Shown here: positions 1 through 8,240 of the stretch, piece after piece
How positions within the stretch are numbered: the stretch's first letter is position 1
Layout of the letters: every line of letters begins with the position of its first letter
Assembly: GCA_012728835.1 (NCBI GenBank)
Contig: JAAYEJ010000067.1
Location: 48,519-112,518, forward strand
Reading direction: 5' to 3'
DNA from: Candidatus Brocadiaceae bacterium
Lineage (GTDB): Bacteria > Planctomycetota > Brocadiia > SM23-32
DNA: 64,000 nucleotides
Made by a program: the position numbers and the translations under genes
The notes under the pieces: model-generated
Databases searched by the model: none
Told to the model about the DNA's origin: nothing
Seen by the model: only the letters and a program-made list of their open reading frames with translations

Positions 1-83
1 CCGGGGCGGGGCGGCTCCCCGCGGCCATGTTGCCCGTCGGGACGGCCTCGTTCGAGGCGCAGGAACGGAAGAGGAAGCTCACG

Positions 84-2072
84 ATGGAGTATGCCATACT
101 GGGCAGGACGGGACTGAAGGTCTCACGGCTCGGCTTCGGGTGCATGCGGCTCCCGATGGCGACGGCCACGGCGGTCGATCGCGACCAGGCGATCCCGCTG
201 CTGCGCCGCGCCGTCGATCTGGGCATCAACTACTTCGACACGGCGGTCCACTACTGCGGCGACGACAGCCAGCGCGTGCTCGGGGAGGCCATGGAGGACA
301 TCCGCGACCGCGTCATCCTGTCCACCAAGAACCATCATTACGACAAGGCAGACGTCGCCGGTTGGTGGCGCAACCTGGAGGACTCGCTCGAACGGCTGCG
401 CACCGGCTGCATCGACGTATATAACTTCCATTACCTGGATTACGACAAGTATGAGAAGTCGCTCGCCGGCGACGACGGGCTCTACAAGCAGATGCTGAAG
501 GCCCGCGAGCAGGGCCTGATCGCGCACATCTGCTGCTCGTTCCACGGCCCGGTCGAGTCCATGAAGAAGCTGGTCGATACGGGCGCCTTCGAGTCGATCA
601 CCTGCCAGTACAACCTGCTGGACCGCCACTTGGAGGAGGGCATCGCCTGCGCCGCCGAGCACGGCATGGGCGTGACCATCATGGGCCCGGTGGGGGGCGG
701 CCGGCTGGGCTATCCGAGCCCGCAGGCGCGCGAGATCGTCGGCGACGTCCAGAGCACGCCCGAGCTGGCCCTGCGCTTCGTCCTGTCGAACCCCCACGTC
801 ACGATCGCCCTGTCCGGCATGAGCACGATGCAGATGCTCGAGGAGAACGTGGCAACCGCCTCGACGGCCGGCACGCTGAGCGAGGGGGACAACCGCCGCA
901 TCGCCGCCGCCATCGAGGAGCGCCGCGAGCTGATGGGCCTCTACTGCACCGGCTGCGGCTACTGCATGCCGTGCCCGGCGGGCGTGGACATCCCGGCGAA
1001 CTTCGAGATACTCAACCTGGAGCGCGTCTTTGGGCTCACCGAGCATGCGCGGAACCGCTACCGGGCGCTGGCGGGCAAGGCGGCGCTCTGCCGGCTCTGC
1101 GGTCAGTGCGTGAAGGAGTGCCCGCAGGACCTGGACATCCCCGTCCGCCTGGCCGAGACGGTTGCCGCGCTCGACCCGCGCGCGGGAACCGTCGGCGGAT
1201 GGCTCGAATGGCAGGGCGCCTCGCGCGCCCGCGGCGGCGCCGTGAAGCTGAAGCTGCGCTACCAGTTGAAGAACTTCACGGACCGCGACTACGGGAGCGT
1301 GCGCGTGGAGTTCCAGCCGCTCGCGGGCCAGGAAATCGAGCCGGGCGAGGCGCGGTTCCGCTCCCTGAAGGCCTATGCGCGCCGCCACAAGGATCTGGAA
1401 GTGACCCTGCAGACGCCTCTGACGGCCCTGGACCTGCGGGCGCTCGTGAGCTGCGATCAGACGCACCAGGTGGACCACATCCGCGTGCCGCTGGCGGTTG
1501 CCCGCCGCGTTGCCGACTACCGGCTCGACGCCCGCGTGCGCCGGCCGGGCATGGTGCACGTGCCGTGGGCCGGCCGGCCGGACGGCGCCGCCCCGCACAG
1601 CTTCGACGTGGTCGCAGCCTATGACCGCACGAACCTCTACGTGGCCGTGGACGTTGAAGACGACCTGCTCGACGCCGCCGCCAAGACCATCGAGGGGTGG
1701 TGGCAGGAGGCGGACAGCCTGAGCATCTGCCTGGACGGCCGCGCGCCGGAATCGGTCGGCCGCGAGGGCCGCGGAGCCGGCGTGGTCGTCCTCACGATCT
1801 ACCCGCCGGCCGACCCCGCTGCGAAACCGCAGGTCTCCGGCCCGGCCGGAACGCAGGTGCGCCTGGCACGCACGCCGGTCGGCTATCGCGTTGACTGTGC
1901 GCTGCCGTGGAAGGTATTCTCGCAGGTCCGGGGACGCCCGGATCTGATCGGCTTCGACGTCCTCCTCCGGAGCTTCGACGCACAGGACAGACCGGTCGTC
2001 CGGCTCAGCTGGAGCGGCCGGGGCGGCCAGGAGAGGACGGCCGCCGCGTTTGGGGCGCTGGTGCTCGCCTGA
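84..2072 (+). CDS. Fe-S aldo/keto reductase fused to a CBM9-like domain
   Basis: This 662-residue protein is probably a cytoplasmic oxidoreductase. Residues 1-280 are an aldo/keto reductase barrel starting with the typical LGRTGLKVSRLGFGCMRLP. The tetrad is visible as D52, Y57, K82 and H116. Two ferredoxin-like clusters follow, C288/C291/C294/C297 and C336/C339/C342/C346, each ending in CP, as in the Fe-S AKR subgroup. From about residue 400 there is a beta-rich extension. Its last 130 residues (AYDRTNLYVAVDVEDD, then SLSICLDGR) resemble the carbohydrate-binding family 9/DOMON-like fold. AKRs of this subgroup usually stop near residue 380, so this is a fusion. I chose ATG 84 because GGAAGAGGAAG lies just upstream and homologues begin here; an in-frame ATG at 27 would add 19 unconserved residues. 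The substrate is unknown. Confidence 0.85.
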   Translation: MEYAILGRTGLKVSRLGFGCMRLPMATATAVDRDQAIPLLRRAVDLGINYFDTAVHYCGDDSQRVLGEAMEDIRDRVILSTKNHHYDKADVAGWWRNLEDSLERLRTGCIDVYNFHYLDYDKYEKSLAGDDGLYKQMLKAREQGLIAHICCSFHGPVESMKKLVDTGAFESITCQYNLLDRHLEEGIACAAEHGMGVTIMGPVGGGRLGYPSPQAREIVGDVQSTPELALRFVLSNPHVTIALSGMSTMQMLEENVATASTAGTLSEGDNRRIAAAIEERRELMGLYCTGCGYCMPCPAGVDIPANFEILNLERVFGLTEHARNRYRALAGKAALCRLCGQCVKECPQDLDIPVRLAETVAALDPRAGTVGGWLEWQGASRARGGAVKLKLRYQLKNFTDRDYGSVRVEFQPLAGQEIEPGEARFRSLKAYARRHKDLEVTLQTPLTALDLRALVSCDQTHQVDHIRVPLAVARRVADYRLDARVRRPGMVHVPWAGRPDGAAPHSFDVVAAYDRTNLYVAVDVEDDLLDAAAKTIEGWWQEADSLSICLDGRAPESVGREGRGAGVVVLTIYPPADPAAKPQVSGPAGTQVRLARTPVGYRVDCALPWKVFSQVRGRPDLIGFDVLLRSFDAQDRPVVRLSWSGRGGQERTAAAFGALVLA

Positions 2073-2118
2073 GCGTCCCGCGCGGGACCGCACGGCGTTC
2101 GTCCGAGGGAGGTGCCAC

Positions 2119-3003
2119 TTGCCCATCGCCGCGCTGACAGCCCTCGAGGGCCTGGCGCTGTTCCTGTTCTTCGTGCTCGGGCTGATCGTGGGCAGCTTCC
2201 TGAACGTGTGCATCTGGCGCCTGCCGCGCGGGATCAGCGTGAACTTCCCGCGGCGCTCGCTCTGCCCCCGATGCGGCCATTCGCTGGCCTGGGCGGACAA
2301 CATCCCGGTGGTCAGTTTTCTGCGGCTGCGCGGCCGGTGCCGCTACTGCAGCGACCCGGTCTCGTGGCGCTACCCCTGCGTGGAACTGATCACGGGCCTC
2401 CTGTTCGCGCTCATCTACTTCCGCCAGAGGGTGCAGGTGGGCACGGACCTCGGGCAGGTCGTCGTCATGCTGCTGCTGGCCGCCCTGCTGGTCGTCGCCA
2501 GCGGCATCGACCTGGAGTTCCTGATCATCCCGGACGAAATCTCGGCCTTCGGGGTGCTCGGCGGGCTGCTGGCGGGGTTCCTGCTCCCGCAACTGCACGT
2601 GGGGCCGCTCAACTACCACACGTTTGAGTCGCTGACGGGGCATGTGCGCCTGGACGGCCTGATCGCCTCGGGTATCGGCGCGGTCGGGGGCGGCAGCATG
2701 GTGCTCGCGTTCGCGCTGCTGGGGCAGCTCGTGTTCCGCAAGGAGGCGATGGGGCTGGGCGACGTCAAGCTGATGGCGATGATCGGCGCCTTCTTCGGCT
2801 GGAGGGTCGTGTTCATGACGTTCTTCCTGGCACCGTTCGTCGGCCTGCTCTACGGCCTGCCGATGCTGCTCATGAACGACGAGCACGTGATGCCCTACGG
2901 GCCGTTCCTGTCCATCGGGGCCGTGGTGACGCTGGTCTTCCGCGACGACATCTGCCGGTACCCCGCCATGCTGGAGGAAGTCGTCCGCCTGCTTGCCGGC
3001 TGA
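2119..3003 (+). CDS. pilD: Prepilin peptidase (type IV/type II, A24 family)
   Basis: An inner-membrane aspartyl protease and methylase that cleaves and N-methylates type IV pilin-like proteins. The N-terminal methylase-type domain has the zinc motif C49/C52 and C74/C77 (CPRCGHS, CRYCSDP). The two catalytic aspartates lie in GIDLEFLIIPD and in GLGDVKLMAM, within a multi-pass hydrophobic body. The start is read as TTG 2119, because a strong GGGAGGT sits five bases upstream and the preceding in-frame residues (from 2050) overlap the AKR gene and look non-coding. The length of 294 residues is normal. It fits functionally with the PilT ATPase and the secretin elsewhere in the window, although those are not in the same operon. 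Confidence 0.92.
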   Translation: MPIAALTALEGLALFLFFVLGLIVGSFLNVCIWRLPRGISVNFPRRSLCPRCGHSLAWADNIPVVSFLRLRGRCRYCSDPVSWRYPCVELITGLLFALIYFRQRVQVGTDLGQVVVMLLLAALLVVASGIDLEFLIIPDEISAFGVLGGLLAGFLLPQLHVGPLNYHTFESLTGHVRLDGLIASGIGAVGGGSMVLAFALLGQLVFRKEAMGLGDVKLMAMIGAFFGWRVVFMTFFLAPFVGLLYGLPMLLMNDEHVMPYGPFLSIGAVVTLVFRDDICRYPAMLEEVVRLLAG

Positions 3004-3093
3004 ACGTCGCACGCGGCGGTCGGTCTGGCAGCCCGTTGAAGACGTCCTCTTGTGGCACAGGCGCCCCCCCCGCGCCGGAAGAACCGGCCGCAG

Positions 3094-3122
3094 ATGACGG
3101 GCGGCCTGTGATGCGGTATAAT
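3094..3122 (+). promoter_or_regulatory. Promoter of prs operon
   Basis: The -35-like ATGACG and a perfect -10 TATAAT (3117-3122) are separated by 17 bp. Transcription would begin near 3130, about 43 bp before the prs start. Confidence 0.6.
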
Positions 3123-3172
3123 CCGCCGGGGCCGTCGTGTGCCGGGCCCCAGGAGTCAACTGCGAGGATCCC

Positions 3173-4252
3173 ATGAGAGACTGTCAACAACCCCTGATGC
3201 TGTTCACCGGCCGGGCAACCTACTACCTGGCCCGCCGCATCGGCGAGAGCCTGAGGACCTTTCCCGGTCTGGCCGACGTGCGGCTGTGCGAGCCGCGGGT
3301 GACGCGATTCAGCAACGAGAACCTGAAGGTCAAGATCAACGAGAGCGTGCGCGGCGCGGACGTATTCCTGGTTCAGACCGCCGCCAACGCCGGCCACTGC
3401 AGCAGGGGCGTCAACCCCGAACGGGTCAGCGCCGAGGAGGCCGCCGAGCTGTGCCTCTCCGAGAACCTGATGGAGCTGTTCATCACCATCGACGCGCTGC
3501 GGGGCGCCTCGGCCGGCCGCATCACCGTGGTGGCGCCGTACTTCCCGTACGTGCGCAGCGACAAGAAGGACGAGCCGCGCATCAGCATCTCCGCCCGCCT
3601 GATGGGCCAGCTCATGCACCAGGCGGGCGCCGACCGCGTCCTGACCGTCAACCTGCACAACCTGCAGATCATGGGCTTCATGCCCATGGCCTGCGACCAG
3701 CTCGACGCCAACCCGCTGATCGCGGAGTACTTCCGCTGCCACATGGACACCGAACGGCTGGGCGTGCTGACCACCGACGCCGGCGGCGTGCGCATCGGCA
3801 CCGTCTACGCCGAGCGGCTGAACCTGCCGCTGGCCGTCTGCGACAAGCGGCGATGGGCCGACAACGAGGACCCGGAGATCCGCGCCGTCATCGGCATCGA
3901 GGGGCTGCAAGGGCGCGAAGTGGCGATCTTCGACGACGAGATCCTGACGGGCGGCACGATGTGCCGGGCCATCTCGGCGCTGAAGGACAAGTTCGGGCTG
4001 CCCGTGTCGTATATCTCCTGCGTGCACCCCGTCTTCGGCAACGGAGCGGCCGAGCGGCTCCTGTCCACGGGCGTCAAGCGCATCGTGTGCACGGACACCC
4101 TGCCGCCGCCGGAAGCGAACGACCGCGTCCGAGTCGTCAGCGTGGCGCCGCTGCTGGCGGCCGCCATCAACAACATCCACACGAACCGGTCCGTCACGAG
4201 CATCTTCCGCGAACAGGACTCCCTGTTCGGCGCCCAGAGCGAACCGTCGTGA
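3173..4252 (+). CDS. prs: Ribose-phosphate pyrophosphokinase (PRPP synthetase)
   Basis: It makes PRPP from ribose-5-phosphate and ATP, feeding nucleotide, histidine and tryptophan synthesis. The 359-residue protein shows the tandem phosphoribosyltransferase-like fold. The PRPP-binding loop FDDEILTGGTM is at residues 253-263, and the region PYFPYVRSDKKDEPRISISA matches the ATP/regulatory flexible loop area of the family. It is longer and more divergent than the usual 310-320-residue enzyme. ATG 3173 is preferred over an in-frame ATG at 3137 because of the promoter position and a GAGG motif just upstream. Its stop codon overlaps a GTG that could start argS, so prs-argS-HAD is probably one transcript. 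Confidence 0.88.
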   Translation: MRDCQQPLMLFTGRATYYLARRIGESLRTFPGLADVRLCEPRVTRFSNENLKVKINESVRGADVFLVQTAANAGHCSRGVNPERVSAEEAAELCLSENLMELFITIDALRGASAGRITVVAPYFPYVRSDKKDEPRISISARLMGQLMHQAGADRVLTVNLHNLQIMGFMPMACDQLDANPLIAEYFRCHMDTERLGVLTTDAGGVRIGTVYAERLNLPLAVCDKRRWADNEDPEIRAVIGIEGLQGREVAIFDDEILTGGTMCRAISALKDKFGLPVSYISCVHPVFGNGAAERLLSTGVKRIVCTDTLPPPEANDRVRVVSVAPLLAAAINNIHTNRSVTSIFREQDSLFGAQSEPS

Positions 4253-4257
4253 CCGCC

Positions 4258-6006
4258 ATGGCCGAACGACCCGCCATCGAAGACCTGCTGGCCGCCGCCG
4301 TGGCCGAGCACGTGCCGATGTCGGTGGACGAGGTGCGCGCGCTGATCTCGGTGCCGCCGGCGGCGGACATGGGCGACTACGCGCTGCCGTGCTTCCCGCT
4401 GGCCAGGGCACTGCGCAAGGCGCCGAACGCCATCGCGGCCGAGCTTCAGACCCTCGTGCGCCTGCCGGACGGCATTGTGGCGTCGCGCGCCGTCGGGCCG
4501 TACCTGAACTTCTCCGCCGACCGCGCCGGGCAGACCGCATGCATCCTGGCGGCCATCTGCCGCGCCGGCCGCCTCTACGGCGCCGCCGAGGTCGGTGCGG
4601 GCCGCACCGTCGTGTTCGAATACAGCAGCCCGAACATCGCCAAGCACCTGGGCGTCCATCACCTCCCGGGCACCATCATCGGCCGCACGCTCTGCCGGAT
4701 CTTCGAGCGGCTGGGCTACACGGTGGTGGCCGTCAACTTCCTGGGCGACTGGGGCACGGGGTTCGGCAAGCTGATCGCCGCCGTCGAGCGCTACGGCGTC
4801 GACGACGTCGCCTCGCTGACGGTGGACGACCTGCAGGGGCTCTACGTGCGTTACAGCCGGGAGGCGGAGGAGGACCCCGCGCTGACGGAGGCGGCGCGCG
4901 CAGCCGCGCTGCGCCTGGAGCGGGGGGAGAAACGCGCGGTCCACTGCTGGGAGACCTTCCGGGCGGTGAGCCTGGCCGAGTTCGAGCACGCCTACGAACG
5001 CCTGGGCGTCGCCTTCGACCGCTACACGCCGGAGAGCGAGTACCGCGGCCGCATGGCCGAGACGCTGCGCAGCATGCAGGAGGCCGGCGTCGCCGTCGAG
5101 AGCGAAGGCGCCCTGATCGTGCGATTCGACGCGGAGGAGATGCCGCCGCTGCTGGTGCGCACCGGGGACGGCCGGAGCCTGTACGCCACGCGGGACATCC
5201 CGGCCGCCATCGACCGCTGGGAAACCTACCGGTTCGACCGCTCCGTCTACGTGGTGGGCAACGAGCAGTCGCTCTACCTGAACCAGGTTCGCGCCGCGCT
5301 CCGGCGGATGGGGCACGAGTGGGCGGACCGGGTCGTGCACGTCAACTTCGGCCTGATCAAGTTCCTCGACGCCGAGACGGGCCAGGCCCGCAAGGGCAGC
5401 ACGCGGCGCGGTGAGCTTCTGCTGCTGGAGGAGGTGCTGGACGAGGCCGTTGCGCGGGCCCGGGTGAAGATCGCCCAGAACGCCGATCGCTTCGAGGAGG
5501 GCGCCGACCTGGACGCCCTGGCCGAGCAGGTGGGCATCGGCGCCGTACTCTTCCGGCAGATGTCCGTGCGGCGCACGCGCGACGTGGTCTTCGACTGGGA
5601 TCGGATGCTCGACTTCGAAGGCGACACGGGCCCGTACGTGCAGTACGCGCACGCCCGCCTGTGCAGCATCCTGCGCAAGGCCGGGGGCGAGGTGCCCGAA
5701 CAGGTCGATTTCGGCCTGCTGTGCATGCCGGAGGAGTGGACGCTCGTGCGGCACCTGGAACGCTTCCCGCGGACGATCCTCCGGGCCGCGCGGGAGTACG
5801 AGCCGTCGGTGATCGCCACGCACCTGCTCGAGCTGTGCGCCGACTTCAGCTCCTACTACAGCGCCGGCATGAAGGAACCCGATCGCCGCGTTCTGTGCGA
5901 GGACGAGCGGGTGCGGGCCGCCCGTCTGAAGCTGGTGGACGCCGTCCGCCACGTGATCCGCTCCGGACTGGAGCTGCTCGGCATCGCTGTGCCCGAACGG
6001 ATGTGA
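4258..6006 (+). CDS. argS: Arginyl-tRNA synthetase
   Basis: A class I aminoacyl-tRNA synthetase of 582 residues charging tRNA-Arg. The N-terminal domain with the GDYALPCFPLARALRK pattern is followed by the nucleotide-binding signature SSPNIAKHLGVHHLPG (about residues 122-137), a variant of the HIGH motif. Later come YVVGNEQSLYLNQV, the ARKGSTRRGE loop typical of ArgRS in place of KMSKS, and a C-terminal anticodon-binding DALR domain containing TGPYVQYAHARLCSIL. The start is ATG 4258. GTG 4249 overlaps the prs stop as GTGA and would add three residues. It lies in the prs operon, followed after 20 bp by the HAD gene. Confidence 0.95.
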   Translation: MAERPAIEDLLAAAVAEHVPMSVDEVRALISVPPAADMGDYALPCFPLARALRKAPNAIAAELQTLVRLPDGIVASRAVGPYLNFSADRAGQTACILAAICRAGRLYGAAEVGAGRTVVFEYSSPNIAKHLGVHHLPGTIIGRTLCRIFERLGYTVVAVNFLGDWGTGFGKLIAAVERYGVDDVASLTVDDLQGLYVRYSREAEEDPALTEAARAAALRLERGEKRAVHCWETFRAVSLAEFEHAYERLGVAFDRYTPESEYRGRMAETLRSMQEAGVAVESEGALIVRFDAEEMPPLLVRTGDGRSLYATRDIPAAIDRWETYRFDRSVYVVGNEQSLYLNQVRAALRRMGHEWADRVVHVNFGLIKFLDAETGQARKGSTRRGELLLLEEVLDEAVARARVKIAQNADRFEEGADLDALAEQVGIGAVLFRQMSVRRTRDVVFDWDRMLDFEGDTGPYVQYAHARLCSILRKAGGEVPEQVDFGLLCMPEEWTLVRHLERFPRTILRAAREYEPSVIATHLLELCADFSSYYSAGMKEPDRRVLCEDERVRAARLKLVDAVRHVIRSGLELLGIAVPERM

Positions 6007-6026
6007 CAGGAGGGCGCGCCGGGACG

Positions 6027-6737
6027 ATGGCTGACCTGAAGGCAGTCTTCTTCGATGTGAGCGGCACGCTCTGGGACGCCAACGCCTGCGCCCTGCACCT
6101 GTTGGAGATCGTCGTCTCGAAGTTCAGCCCGCCTCTGCCCCGGGAAGACCCGGCGCACGTCATCCGCCGGTTCAACGCCGCCTTCCTGAACCAGCCCACC
6201 CGCCGCCACGTCCGCGAAAGCCGGCCGTTCTCCCGCCTGAAACGCTTCGAGGGACTGCTGGAGGGCTACGGACTGACGCGCCACGGCCTGGCGCAGGACA
6301 TGAGCCGCACCTACGACTCCGCCCGACGCCTCTGCATGCGCCGGTTCCTGCGGCCCGACGCGCACCCGGTCCTGGGGGAACTCCGGCGCAACGGCCTGCA
6401 GTGCGGCGTCATCCTGAACGGTTCCCCGGCCGTGCAGCGTCACATGCTCGAGTGCCTCGGGCTCGAGACGCGCCTCGACCATGTCGTGCTGGGCCAGGTG
6501 GAGGGCTACGCCAAGCCCGACGTGCGGCTGTTCCGGCGCGCCCTGGATGCCGCCGGGACCGCCCCGGACCAGATGCTCTACGTCGGCGACAGCCCGCTGA
6601 CCGACGTGTTCGGGGCGGTCCGCGCGGGCATCCGCACCGCCTGGTACCAGACCGGCCTGCGCCGGCTGCCGCAGGGGTTCCCCCCGCCCGACTTCACCAT
6701 CCGCAGTCTCTCCGAAGTGCTCGACATCGTCGCGTAG
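6027..6737 (+). CDS. HAD-superfamily hydrolase with DxSGT motif
   Basis: A 236-residue cytoplasmic HAD hydrolase. Motif I is FFDVSGTLWD with nucleophile D10. Motif II is LNGS near residue 132. The lysine lies in YAKPDVRLF, and motif IV is YVGDSPLTDVFGA. An alpha-helical cap lies between motifs I and II. The second aspartate of the classical phosphatase motif DxDGT is serine (S12) here. Phosphatases of this fold use that Asp as general acid, while dehalogenase-type members do not have it, so simple phosphatase activity is uncertain. It lies 20 bp after argS and probably shares its transcript. Confidence 0.85.
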   Translation: MADLKAVFFDVSGTLWDANACALHLLEIVVSKFSPPLPREDPAHVIRRFNAAFLNQPTRRHVRESRPFSRLKRFEGLLEGYGLTRHGLAQDMSRTYDSARRLCMRRFLRPDAHPVLGELRRNGLQCGVILNGSPAVQRHMLECLGLETRLDHVVLGQVEGYAKPDVRLFRRALDAAGTAPDQMLYVGDSPLTDVFGAVRAGIRTAWYQTGLRRLPQGFPPPDFTIRSLSEVLDIVA

Positions 6738-6803
6738 GCCGGCGGCGCCCGGTCGCGTTCCGCCGCCGGTCGGGGCGGCGCGGTCTCCGGCCATGCCAAC
6801 CGG

Positions 6804-6833
6804 TTGCGCGGCGGCTGCCCGGGGCGGTATGCT
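6804..6833 (+). promoter_or_regulatory. Promoter of waaA
   Basis: TTGCGC and TATGCT are separated by 18 bp, about 40 bp before the waaA start codon. Confidence 0.55.
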
Positions 6834-6871
6834 GAGCGAAACGGGGATCTTCGCAGAGGGACGGCGCCCGC

Positions 6872-8167
6872 ATGATCTGGCTGATGGACTGCGTGTACCT
6901 GGCCGTGGGCGCGTTCCTGCTGCCGTTCTGGCTGTTGAAGATCCCCACCGCGCCCAGGTACCGGGCGGGAATCCTGCAACGGCTGGGGCTGAGCCCCCGG
7001 CTGGACCCGGGCCGCAGACGCCTCTGGATCCACTGCGCGAGCGTGGGCGAGGCCGCCATCCCCACCATGCTGGTGGCCGACTTCCGGCGGCGCTTTCCCG
7101 ACTGGCAGATCGTCTTCTCAACCAACACGGACACCGGCGCCGCGCGTCTGCGCGAACTCCATCCGGGCGCCACGGTCTTCTACCTCCCGCTGGACCTGTC
7201 GCCCTGTGTGGCGCTGGCCCTGCGCCGGATCGCCCCGACCGTGCTGCTGCTGGTGGAACTGGAGTTCTGGCCGAACCTGACGGGCGCCTGCGCCGAGCGG
7301 GGCGTGCCGATCGGCATCATCAACGGCCGCATTACGGGCGGCTCGCAGAGGATGCTCAAGGCCATGTCGCGCCTGTGGCCGCGGCTGTGGCGGGGCGTGA
7401 GCGTCTGTTGCGCCCGGGGGCCGGACGACGCGGAGGGGTTCATCCGGGCCGGGCTCGCGCGCGAGCGCGTCTTCGACTGCGGGATGCTCAAGTGCGACCA
7501 GCCGCCCGCCGAGCCGCTGCCGGAGGAGCTGGCGCGGCTGCAGTCGATGTTTCAAATCGCGGCGGGCGCGCCGGTTCTGGTGGCCGGCAGCACGCGGGTA
7601 GGGGAGGAGTCGATCCTCGCGGCGGCGTATCGAGACCTGATCAGCAAATACAGGCGCCTGCGCATGATCGTGGTGCCGCGGCACGTTGAGCGAGCCCGGG
7701 AGGCCGTGGCGGCCGTGCGCGGCCGCGGCCTGCCGGCCGTGACCAAGACCGACCTGGACCTGGGCCGCGCGACCGCCGACGGAACCGAGGTGATCGTCGT
7801 GGACACGATCGGGGAGCTGTCGGCGTGCTACGCGCTCGCCACGGTGACCTTCGTGGGCGGAAGCCTGCTGCCGCCCGGCGGAGGGCAGAACGTCATGGAG
7901 GCGGCCGCACTGGGCAAGCCGGTCCTGACGGGGCCCTACACGACGAACTTCCGCACCGAGGTCGAACTGCTGCGCGCGGCCGGCACGGCGGTGCTCGTGC
8001 GCACGGCGGCGGATCTGGTCGATGAGGTGGATCGGCTCCTGCTGGACCCCGTCCGCGCACGGGGGATAGGCGCGGCCGGCCGACGGACCGTGGAACGCAA
8101 CCGCGGGGCCTCCGAGCGGACGTTCCGGCACGTGGAGAAGCTGGCGACCGGCGGGCTTACGACTTGA
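6872..8167 (+). CDS. waaA: 3-deoxy-D-manno-octulosonic acid (Kdo) transferase
   Basis: It transfers Kdo from CMP-Kdo to lipid A on the cytoplasmic face of the inner membrane. The 431-residue protein begins with one hydrophobic anchor (residues 5-22). The HCASVGE segment carries the catalytic Glu (E60), and FSTNTDTG and ELEFWPN match the GT30 N-terminal domain. The C-terminal domain has VAGSTRVGEES, VPRHVERA, and the donor-site stretch FVGGSLLPPGGGQNVMEAAALGKPV. This supports an LPS-bearing outer membrane. It is expressed from its own promoter. Its stop codon lies inside the -35 box of the next gene. Confidence 0.93.
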   Translation: MIWLMDCVYLAVGAFLLPFWLLKIPTAPRYRAGILQRLGLSPRLDPGRRRLWIHCASVGEAAIPTMLVADFRRRFPDWQIVFSTNTDTGAARLRELHPGATVFYLPLDLSPCVALALRRIAPTVLLLVELEFWPNLTGACAERGVPIGIINGRITGGSQRMLKAMSRLWPRLWRGVSVCCARGPDDAEGFIRAGLARERVFDCGMLKCDQPPAEPLPEELARLQSMFQIAAGAPVLVAGSTRVGEESILAAAYRDLISKYRRLRMIVVPRHVERAREAVAAVRGRGLPAVTKTDLDLGRATADGTEVIVVDTIGELSACYALATVTFVGGSLLPPGGGQNVMEAAALGKPVLTGPYTTNFRTEVELLRAAGTAVLVRTAADLVDEVDRLLLDPVRARGIGAAGRRTVERNRGASERTFRHVEKLATGGLTT

Positions 8168-8192
8168 CGCATGGGGGGGCGGCTGCTAACAT
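8164..8192 (+). promoter_or_regulatory. Promoter of the pilT operon
   Basis: TTGACG - 17 bp - TAACAT. The TGA stop codon of waaA (8165-8167) is part of the -35 hexamer. Confidence 0.65.
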
Positions 8193-8240
8193 ACGGCTTC
8201 CATAACGCGGCACCTCGGGAACCCAACGGAGGTAGACGCC

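Noticed and set aside
123..2303. Very long minus-strand open frame (726 codons) opposite the AKR gene
   Set aside because: Composition is Arg/Ala/His-rich shadow translation. The plus strand carries an obvious conserved protein.
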